DNA of 9,395 nucleotides, taken from NCBI GenBank assembly GCA_002368735.1, contig DFEQ01000008.1, positions 1 to 9,395 on the forward strand, read 5' to 3'. Made by a program: the position numbers and the translations under genes. This DNA comes from Christensenella sp. UBA3798 (GTDB lineage Bacteria > Bacillota > Clostridia > Christensenellales > CAG-1252). Position 1 is the first letter of the stretch, and each line of letters begins with the position of its first letter. The notes under the pieces were generated by a model. It saw nothing but the letters and a program-made list of their open reading frames with translations. It was not told the origin of the DNA and made no database searches. Shown piece after piece: positions 4,152-9,395 of this stretch.

Positions 4152-5135
4152 ATGAAAAAAATCATTTGTATATTACTGATATCCCTGCTTGTCCTATCCA
4201 TCTCTCTTTCCGCGCTTTCGGGGTGCTCGATGCATGACGACGGCAAGCTCAAGGTCGTGGTCACTATCTTCCCCGTCTATGACTGGGTCATGGAGGTGCT
4301 GGGCGACAGGGCGGAGGAGGTCGACGTCAGGCTGCTCCTCGACAGCGGTGCCGATCTGCACAGCTATCAGCCCTCGACGTCGGACATCGTCGCCGTCGCG
4401 CAGGCGGATCTCTTTATCTACGTCGGCGGTGAGTCGGACGAGTGGGTGGATGACGCCATGAAGAACGCGACCAATAAGGATATGCGCACGATGGAGCTTC
4501 TCGCCCTCCTCGGCGATAGGGCGCACGTCGAAGAAATCAAGGAAGGTATGGAGCACGAACGTGAAGAGGAGCACGCGGAGGCGGAAGAGGAGGGAGCGTA
4601 CGACGAGCACGTTTGGCTCTCTTTAAAAAACGCGTCTTTCTACGTGGATCTTATCGCAAAGGAGCTCGGCGCCCTTGACAAGGAGAATGCCGACCTCTAT
4701 AAATCGAACGCCGAGGCGTATGAAAAGAAGCTTGACGACCTCGACGACAGTTACGCCGCCGTAGTGGAGGCATCCCCCCGCGACACCATTCTCTTCGGGG
4801 ACCGCTTCCCCTTCCGCTATCTCGTGGAGGACTACGGCTTGGACTATTACGCCGCTTTCGTGGGTTGCTCCGCCGAGACCGAGGCAAGTTTTGACACGAT
4901 GAATTTCCTGATCAGCAAGGCGAACGAGCTTTCCATCAAGGTGATCCTGAAGATCGAAAATTCCTCTACCAAGATCGCCGAGGGGATCAGGAACGGAACG
5001 AATACGAAGGATCAGGAGATCATGGTCTTTGACTCTTTGCAGTCGGCGACCAAAAAGGAATACGCCCAAGGTCGCACCTACCTTGCGGTGATGACGAGTA
5101 ATCTCGAGGTGCTCCGCGCGGCGCTCGCGGCGTAA
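4152..5135 (+). CDS. znuA: Zinc ABC transporter substrate-binding lipoprotein
   Basis: The 327-residue protein is a cluster A-I metal-binding protein delivering Zn2+ (or Mn2+) to the ABC permease encoded two genes downstream. A lysine-led signal peptide ends in a lipobox LSGC with C25 as the lipid-carrying cysteine, so it is anchored on the outer face of the membrane. KLKVVVTIFPVYDWVMEVLG opens the domain; DLHSYQPS (H70) and DEHVWLS (H153) hold two of the usual histidine ligands. Between them is an acidic, His-containing loop (residues 125-153, H125, H135, H141) of the type found in zinc-specific members. Where the third histidine normally stands the sequence is FGDRFPFRYL (D217), followed by DYGLDYYAAFVGCSAETEAS, a variant I recall from clostridial homologues. 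The ATG at 4152 has GGAGG eight bases upstream; the longer frame from 4095 lacks a ribosome site and would bury the signal peptide. Confidence 0.92.
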   Translation: MKKIICILLISLLVLSISLSALSGCSMHDDGKLKVVVTIFPVYDWVMEVLGDRAEEVDVRLLLDSGADLHSYQPSTSDIVAVAQADLFIYVGGESDEWVDDAMKNATNKDMRTMELLALLGDRAHVEEIKEGMEHEREEEHAEAEEEGAYDEHVWLSLKNASFYVDLIAKELGALDKENADLYKSNAEAYEKKLDDLDDSYAAVVEASPRDTILFGDRFPFRYLVEDYGLDYYAAFVGCSAETEASFDTMNFLISKANELSIKVILKIENSSTKIAEGIRNGTNTKDQEIMVFDSLQSATKKEYAQGRTYLAVMTSNLEVLRAALAA

Positions 5136-5158
5136 TAAAAGCGTTAAAAAGGAGAGGT

Positions 5159-5875
5159 ATGGCACAGCTACTATGTGAAGATCTGACGCTCGGCTACGAT
5201 AACGGGGCGATACTCGAAGGGCTCTCCTTCTCGGTGGAGAAGGGGGACTACCTTGCCATCGTGGGCGAGAACGGCTCGGGCAAGTCCACCTTGATGAAGA
5301 CCATCCTCGGGCTCTTAAAGCCCCTCAAAGGAGAGGTGGTATTCGGGGACGGGCTCAAGAAGTACGAGGTGGGCTATTTGCCCCAACAGACGGTGGTGCA
5401 GAAGGACTTTCCCGCCTCGGTGTGGGAGGTGGTCTTGTCGGGCTGCTTGTCCAAAGAGCGCTTCTTCCCCTTCTATACCAAGGCGGACAAGGCTCGCGCG
5501 ATGTTCAATATCGATAGGCTGGGGCTCGCTTCCCTCAAGGAGCGCTCCTATCGCGAGCTTTCGGGCGGGCAACAGCAGCGCGTCTTATTGGCGCGCGCCC
5601 TATGCGCTACCGAGAAGGTGCTACTCCTCGACGAACCCGTTTCGGGGCTTGATCCCGTCGTCACGGCGGAGATGTACGATATCATCGACTCTCTGAATCG
5701 AAGCGGCATCACCATAATTATGATATCGCACGACGTGCAGGCGGCTGTCAAATACGCGGATAAGATATTGCACGTCGGCAAGACTCCCTTTTTCGGCACG
5801 GTGGGAGAATATCTCGCCACCGACAAGGGTATGGCGTACCTTGCCGAGAAAAAGGCGCGCAAGGAGGACGAGTGA
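5159..5875 (+). CDS. znuC: Zinc ABC transporter ATP-binding protein
   Basis: This 238-residue ATPase powers metal import through the permease encoded next. All nucleotide-binding elements are present in order: Walker A GENGSGKST (residues 36-44), Q-loop LPQQ (74-77), signature LSGGQQQR (134-141), Walker B VLLLDEP (154-160) with the catalytic Glu159, D-loop SGLD (162-165) and H-loop His191 in ISHD. Length and order match ZnuC/AdcC-type subunits, and two copies should assemble on the cytoplasmic side of a permease dimer. The short acidic/basic tail KKARKEDE is unremarkable. The ATG at 5159 follows AAAAAGGAGAGGT, 23 bases after the znuA stop. No promoter or terminator separates it from znuA. Assignment to zinc rather than manganese depends on the context of the binding protein and regulator. 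Confidence 0.93.
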   Translation: MAQLLCEDLTLGYDNGAILEGLSFSVEKGDYLAIVGENGSGKSTLMKTILGLLKPLKGEVVFGDGLKKYEVGYLPQQTVVQKDFPASVWEVVLSGCLSKERFFPFYTKADKARAMFNIDRLGLASLKERSYRELSGGQQQRVLLARALCATEKVLLLDEPVSGLDPVVTAEMYDIIDSLNRSGITIIMISHDVQAAVKYADKILHVGKTPFFGTVGEYLATDKGMAYLAEKKARKEDE

Positions 5876-6735
5876 TGATGGATTTTATCCAAAGGATAGG
5901 GCAGTTCCTGCAATTCTCCTTCGTGCGTTACGCCCTCATCGTGGGGGTGCTTATCGCTCTTTGCTCCTCTCTCCTCGGCGTGACCCTCGTATTGAAGCGC
6001 TTCTCCTTTATCGGGGACGGGCTGTCGCACGTCGCTTTCGGCGCGATGGCTGTCGCGGCGGTCGTGGGGCTCACCAATCAGATGCTCATCGTGATGCCGG
6101 TAACGGTGGTCGCGGCTATCCTACTCCTTCGTACGGGGCAGAACGCCCGCGTGAAGGGGGACGCTTCTGTCGCTCTCATATCGGTCTTCGCGCTCGCCTT
6201 CGGTTACCTTATGATGAACCTCTTCCCCACCTCCTCCAACGTGTCGGCGGACGTGTGCGGCACCCTCTTCGGCTCGGTGTCCATCCTGACCCTTTCGCCG
6301 TGGGAGGTGTGGGTGTGCGCGGGGCTTGCCCTTTTGACGGTGCTCATCTTTATCTTCTTCTACAACCGCATCTTCGCGGTGACCTTCGACGAGAATTTCG
6401 CCAAGGCGACGGGGGTGAAGACCCAGGTGTACAACCTCATCATCGCAGTCATCATCGCGGTGGTCATCGTGCTTGCGATGAACCTCGTGGGCTCCCTCCT
6501 CATCTCGGCGCTCATCATCTTCCCCGCACTGTCGGCGATGCGGGTGGCGAAGAGCTTCCTGTCGGTCACCGTCACTTCCACCGTCATCTCGGTGGTCACG
6601 GCGCTCGTCGGCTTGCTCCTCGCCATCGGTCTGCCGCAAGGGGTGCCCGTGGGTCCCACCATCGTGGTGGTGCAGGCGGCGGCGTTCCTTTTGTTCTATC
6701 TCGTCGGCTTTATCAAGGAGAAGGTGAAAGTATGA
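5875..6735 (+). CDS. znuB: Zinc ABC transporter permease
   Basis: This 286-residue membrane subunit of the ABC-3 family forms the channel for metal taken from the binding lipoprotein. About eight hydrophobic segments are visible. Family hallmarks include FIGDGLSHVAFGA near residue 45, the cytoplasmic VTFDENFAKATGV loop (the ATPase coupling region) and NLVGSLLISALIIFPALSAM, which lines the pore in relatives. GVPVGPTIVVVQAAAFLLFYL closes the protein. Three starts are possible: GTG 5872, ATG 5875 and ATG 5878. ATG 5875 is preferred because AAGGAGG at 5861-5867 is then seven bases away, and it gives a TGATG junction with the ATPase gene, typical of coupled translation. The last four bases overlap the next gene (ATGA). 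The gene is complete, with normal length for the family. Confidence 0.93.
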   Translation: MMDFIQRIGQFLQFSFVRYALIVGVLIALCSSLLGVTLVLKRFSFIGDGLSHVAFGAMAVAAVVGLTNQMLIVMPVTVVAAILLLRTGQNARVKGDASVALISVFALAFGYLMMNLFPTSSNVSADVCGTLFGSVSILTLSPWEVWVCAGLALLTVLIFIFFYNRIFAVTFDENFAKATGVKTQVYNLIIAVIIAVVIVLAMNLVGSLLISALIIFPALSAMRVAKSFLSVTVTSTVISVVTALVGLLLAIGLPQGVPVGPTIVVVQAAAFLLFYLVGFIKEKVKV

Positions 6736-7256
6736 AAAAAGTTTTCTTGATAGCGCTCGCAGTCATTCTCTTCATCTCCCTCGTTTCTTGCGGCGGGGAG
6801 TCGGATCGTATCGATCTCACCGAGCAGACCTTCTTCTACGGCATGACGACGATACAGATGTATCCCGAGGAGTATTACGGCAAGGTGATCTCCTACGATT
6901 GCTTTACCTATCGCCTGACCGACGTAGACGGGGTGGACTACCTCTGCGGCGTACGCAAGTGCTCCGCAGGCTACGGCTGCAAGTGCGGTAAGGACAGCGT
7001 CATCGGCTTTATCTTGGACTACGACGGGGTCATCCCCGAGCCAAAGAATCAGAGCGTCGATACCGCCGATAAGACGTGGGTCCATCTGGAAGGGACGCTT
7101 GCAAGCGCCGAGACCCAAACGATAGATATCTACGGCTACGACGGAGAGCAAATCAATTACGACAGGGTAGAGTCCGTCGTGTTTTGCCGTTTCAAGGTCA
7201 GCGCGCTCTCTAGGATCGAGGACTATTCGGCGCTCGCCTATTACGTGACGGCGTGA
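6732..7256 (+). CDS. Cys-rich lipoprotein of the zinc operon, DUF1980-like pattern
   Basis: The 174-residue protein has a signal peptide and lipobox LVSC with C20 as lipid anchor, so it should face outside beside the zinc-binding protein. The mature part has YPEEYYGKVISYDCFTYRL (residues 44-62), a cluster of cysteines C72, C77, C83 and C85 (GVRKCSAGYGCKCGKDS), then VIGFILDY, and TWVHLEGTL followed by a mixed beta region with a further Cys. The order GK-strand, Cys motif, GF-strand, W-V-x-G-T strand recalls the OB-like DUF1980/TIGR03943 C-terminal region, and I recall comparable lipoproteins beside clostridial zinc transporters; the match is by pattern only. A plausible role is holding or passing zinc at the membrane surface. 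It overlaps znuB by four bases (ATGA), with AAGGAG 11 bases before the ATG. Confidence 0.8.
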   Translation: MKKVFLIALAVILFISLVSCGGESDRIDLTEQTFFYGMTTIQMYPEEYYGKVISYDCFTYRLTDVDGVDYLCGVRKCSAGYGCKCGKDSVIGFILDYDGVIPEPKNQSVDTADKTWVHLEGTLASAETQTIDIYGYDGEQINYDRVESVVFCRFKVSALSRIEDYSALAYYVTA

Positions 7257-7345
7257 TGGCGCTCTTGATGCTCGCGGCGATCGGCTTTGTGATCTATATT
7301 TGCTCCGGACAGGCGACGGGTTGTACCTGCGGACAGTGCAGTTGA
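7256..7345 (+). CDS. 29-residue membrane miniprotein ending in a Cys-rich motif
   Basis: An ATG overlapping the preceding stop by one base (TGATG) opens a 29-codon frame to the TGA at 7343-7345. The product has one hydrophobic helix (residues 2-16, MALLMLAAIGFVIYI) followed by CSGQATGCTCGQCS, with cysteines at 16, 23, 25 and 28. The architecture, one membrane helix plus a short glycine/cysteine tail, is like the small FeoB-associated Cys-rich membrane proteins that sit in iron-transport operons, though I do not claim homology. There is no Shine-Dalgarno, so expression would depend on ribosomes finishing the lipoprotein gene. It is too short for usual gene finders. Position, phase with the upstream stop and the clear helix-plus-Cys layout support it; chance is not excluded. 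Confidence 0.55.
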   Translation: MALLMLAAIGFVIYICSGQATGCTCGQCS

Positions 7346-7367
7346 TATAATAAAAAAGGAGAGAATT

Positions 7368-8069
7368 ATGGCAAAAAGGAATAGTATAGAACGCAGAACT
7401 ACTAAGGGACCCGCTCCGATAGACCGCAGCGCCGAGGTCGCTTCCAAACGGAAAGTCTTGCGCCTATTCTCCCTAGCCTCCCTCTTGATGGTCGTCATCT
7501 TGCTGCTCATGATGCTTTCAAACTGGGCGGCGATATACAATACCGATATCAAGGGCAACGAGGTGGAGATCAGCGGCTACAACTGCGCGTCGGCGGCGCT
7601 CTCGAATAATTACAAAGCCATCGACCAAGCAAAGTACGGCGACATCGCGGTCTTCAACTACCACGCGGGCGCCTACGTGGAAAGGCTGTCGGTGGTCAGT
7701 TTGGCGGTTTTGTTCGTCCTCATCGCGCACGCGGTCGTCGTTCTCTTCGGCTTGATCACCAATAAGCAGGGGGTCTTCAATATCCTGACCATCATCTTCG
7801 CGACGGCAGAGGCGACGCTCTTCATCGTCTGTTACTCGATAGGCATCTCGCTAAACGACTCGGGTATTTTAAGTACCTATTGCAACAATAATCCCGCTTG
7901 CTCGGTAGAGTCCGGCGCGATCTTGCCCGCGCTTTTCGCCATCCTCTCACTCTCCATACCCATCGTGGCGCTTATGCGCGATCACAAGATCAAAGCAGAG
8001 CTCGCCTCCGCAGCAGAGGCGGAGGTCGCCATGAAGGAAGGCGGCAAGCCCTTCAAAAGGCGCAGATAA
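7368..8069 (+). CDS. Four-helix membrane protein with extracytoplasmic cysteines
   Basis: I do not recognise this 233-residue protein. Four hydrophobic helices are visible (about residues 31-56, 108-131, 137-162, 184-203). The basic N-terminus (AKRNSIERRTTKG, SKRKV) and basic C-terminus (GGKPFKRRR) should both be cytoplasmic, which places loop 57-107, with C73, and loop 163-183, with C172 and C178, outside. These three cysteines and H99 could form a disulfide or a metal site. It follows the miniprotein by 22 bases, with AAAAGGAG upstream of the ATG, and is the last gene before the strong terminator, so it probably belongs to the zinc operon. A TATAAT at 7346-7351 could give it extra expression, but its -35 is poor. 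Its role is unknown. Confidence 0.75.
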   Translation: MAKRNSIERRTTKGPAPIDRSAEVASKRKVLRLFSLASLLMVVILLLMMLSNWAAIYNTDIKGNEVEISGYNCASAALSNNYKAIDQAKYGDIAVFNYHAGAYVERLSVVSLAVLFVLIAHAVVVLFGLITNKQGVFNILTIIFATAEATLFIVCYSIGISLNDSGILSTYCNNNPACSVESGAILPALFAILSLSIPIVALMRDHKIKAELASAAEAEVAMKEGGKPFKRRR

Positions 8070-8092
8070 CAAGGTTTCCCCTTCAAAAAAGC

Positions 8093-8122
8093 AAAGGCGG
8101 CGCGTTTTTGCCGCCTTTTTTT
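8093..8122 (+). terminator. Strong rho-independent terminator ending the zinc operon
   Basis: AAAGGCGGC (8093-8101) pairs perfectly with GCCGCCTTT (8110-8118) around an eight-base loop, and the T-run continues to 8122. It lies 24 bases after the stop of the four-helix protein and before the promoter of the DUF2804 gene. Confidence 0.88.
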
Positions 8123-8157
8123 ATGCTCTTTGCTCCCAAAAATCCCGAGGTTGCCTA

Positions 8158-8187
8158 TTGAAATGAGCGTATACTGTATGCTATAAT
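8158..8187 (+). promoter_or_regulatory. Promoter of the DUF2804 gene
   Basis: TTGAAA (8158-8163) and TATAAT (8182-8187) are separated by 18 bases. The -10 is embedded in the dyad CTAT-AAT-ATAG (8181-8191). The start of transcription is expected near 8194, giving a leader of about 26 bases with a good ribosome site. Confidence 0.7.
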
Positions 8188-8219
8188 ATAGTTACAAATC
8201 CCTATAAAAGGAGAATACT

Positions 8220-9368
8220 ATGGGCGAATACAGCAAATTTATATCTGAAAAACGCAGAGCGGTTCCCACCCCGAAGGACCTCGTGGATGAGAACGGAAAG
8301 GTCGTTTTCGGTACTTTTGACAAAGAGTTCGAGACGATGGAGCTCCTCCGCGCGAAGAAGCCGACGAGGGCTCCGGACTTCCTCCGTAAGTTCAAGCTGA
8401 CCCTTTGGGAAGCCACCGAAGTGCATTTGAAGAATGGCGTTTTGCTCGCCGTCGTGTGCGATATGGGTATCTTCGGAAAGCAGCTCAATATGTTCTACGA
8501 TAAGCGCACCCACAAGGTATACTGCTGGGATACGCAGATAAAGAGCAAGGATACCGTGATCGCGCCCAACCTCTTGAACGGTTCGGTCGCGGAGGCGAAT
8601 TCCGAGTTCGGTTTCGTCAAGTACGTCAATAACTTCCAGGACGGCAAGGCGGAGCTCTCCGGTAAGCACACCGGCAAGTGCCTCATCACCCCCTCCGACC
8701 CCGATAAGGTCGCTTGGAAGTCCGCGAAGGAGAATTACGGCGAGGCGACCATCGAGTACGATTTCACCTTGACCCGCCTCTCCAAGCCCTGCGTGGTCAG
8801 CATTCCCTTCCCCTATAGCGACAATCGCACCCTCTACAGCCAAAAGGACTTCTTCAAGGCGGAGGGCAAGCTCATCATCAACGGCGAGGAGATGCTCGCG
8901 GATGACGAGACCACCGCCATCATCGACGATCATCGCGGCTACTATCCGAGAAGGGCGCACTATGACTGGGTCACCACGATGGGCGTGTGCGACGTGAACG
9001 GCGAGAAGAAGTGGCTCGCCTTCAACCTCACGCACAACCAGAGCACCGACGAGGAGGCTTACAACGAGAACCTGATCTTCTTTGAGGGCAAGACCTCTCT
9101 CCTCCCGCCCGTCCGTTTCACCCGCTCGGTGGAGTCCAAGGATTTCAGGAATTACTCCGAATGGACCGTCAAGGACGAGCACGATATGGTCAACCTGAAG
9201 TTCAAAGTCCACGGCATCAACCCGATGGTCATGCACGCGCTCATCGTGAATATCGACTACTACGTCGCTTGGGGTGAGCTCGAGGGCTACATCCGCGACG
9301 AGGACGGCAATAAGTATATTCTCGACGGCATGATGGGTATGGGCGAAGATAAGACAATGCTTCTGTAA
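8220..9368 (+). CDS. DUF2804 family protein
   Basis: The 382-residue soluble protein matches the DUF2804 pattern: an opening acidic/proline region (VPTPKDLVDENGKVVFG), a beta-rich body, the hallmark D-x-RG segment IIDDHRGYYPRRAHYDWV (D236, D237, R239, G240) and a closing YVAWGELEGYIRDEDGNKYI followed by DGMMGMGEDKTML. Length agrees with the family (about 350 residues). The family has no firmly established activity that I know of; its beta-sandwich-like pattern has similarity to lipocalin-type or hydroxyneurosporene-synthase-related proteins in my memory, which I would not rely on. No signal peptide or membrane segment is present. It has its own promoter and AAAGGAG six bases before the ATG, so it is a separate unit from the zinc operon. 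The CCTTTTAAAGG just after it is cut off by the window end. Confidence 0.85.
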   Translation: MGEYSKFISEKRRAVPTPKDLVDENGKVVFGTFDKEFETMELLRAKKPTRAPDFLRKFKLTLWEATEVHLKNGVLLAVVCDMGIFGKQLNMFYDKRTHKVYCWDTQIKSKDTVIAPNLLNGSVAEANSEFGFVKYVNNFQDGKAELSGKHTGKCLITPSDPDKVAWKSAKENYGEATIEYDFTLTRLSKPCVVSIPFPYSDNRTLYSQKDFFKAEGKLIINGEEMLADDETTAIIDDHRGYYPRRAHYDWVTTMGVCDVNGEKKWLAFNLTHNQSTDEEAYNENLIFFEGKTSLLPPVRFTRSVESKDFRNYSEWTVKDEHDMVNLKFKVHGINPMVMHALIVNIDYYVAWGELEGYIRDEDGNKYILDGMMGMGEDKTMLL

Positions 9369-9395
9369 TGCGCGCATAAACAGCCTTTTAAAGGG

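Noticed and set aside
5841..6731. Long plus-strand frame running through znuB into the lipoprotein, suggesting a fused 471-residue protein
   Set aside because: The upstream portion is Arg/Gly/Pro-rich out-of-frame translation of the permease. The lipoprotein has its own signal peptide, ATG and ATGA junction at 6732.
7321..7351. Independent promoter for the four-helix protein
   Set aside because: TATAAT at 7346-7351 is good, but the best -35 (TTGTAC at 7321) is 19 bases away and imperfect; read-through from the zinc operon is the simpler explanation.
8202..9377. 391-codon open frame on the minus strand, antisense to the DUF2804 gene
   Set aside because: It mirrors the whole sense gene; the product is compositionally odd (V/L/E/H-rich, no domain pattern). 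The sense strand has promoter, ribosome site and family motifs; the antisense openness follows from codon bias.
1..9395. Mobile element, phage, CRISPR or RNA gene
   Set aside because: No transposase, integrase, direct-repeat array, tRNA or rRNA-like sequence was seen; the genes are ordinary chromosomal functions with uniform composition.

Overview
The window looks like a chromosomal segment of a low-complexity-free, moderately GC-rich Firmicute, most likely an uncultured gut-type Clostridia member. This is an inference from the gene families (a DUF5685/J-protein pair, YunG, DUF2804, a clostridial-type zinc-binding protein), the strong GGAGG ribosome binding sites and the TTGAAA/TATAAT-type promoters; no rRNA or marker gene fixes the taxonomy. 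I see no phage, transposon, CRISPR, tRNA or rRNA in it.

Layout. Bases 1-1646 hold a tight plus-strand group: the 3' end of a DUF5685 gene, a J-like protein with a cysteine tail whose HPD motif is missing, and a small polytopic membrane protein, closed by a terminator near 1682-1707. A tiny minus-strand membrane protein (1706-1873) lies opposite an ArsR-type metal sensor (1950-2324). A Nudix hydrolase (2396-2797) and a YunG-family protein (2830-3261, minus) converge on a bidirectional terminator.

Bases 3359-8122 form what reads as one long zinc-uptake operon: a Fur/Zur-type regulator, a Cys-rich small membrane protein, the ABC zinc transporter (binding lipoprotein, ATPase, permease), a Cys-rich lipoprotein with a DUF1980-like pattern, an overlooked 29-residue membrane miniprotein ending in GCTCGQCS, and a four-helix membrane protein. 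Genes overlap or nearly touch, and the only convincing terminator is at 8093-8122. The regulator probably senses metal and represses its own operon; the transporter imports zinc; the small Cys proteins are candidates for handling metal at the membrane. A DUF2804 gene (8220-9368) with its own promoter ends the window.

The most notable non-coding signals are: a CTAT-NNN-ATAG dyad at three promoters, with a variant at a fourth; a 12-base repeat shared by the fur and yunG promoter regions; a 9-5-9 inverted repeat in the fur leader; an 8-base anti-Shine-Dalgarno element before the zinc-binding protein; and a promoter that places the yunG transcript start on its start codon (leaderless).
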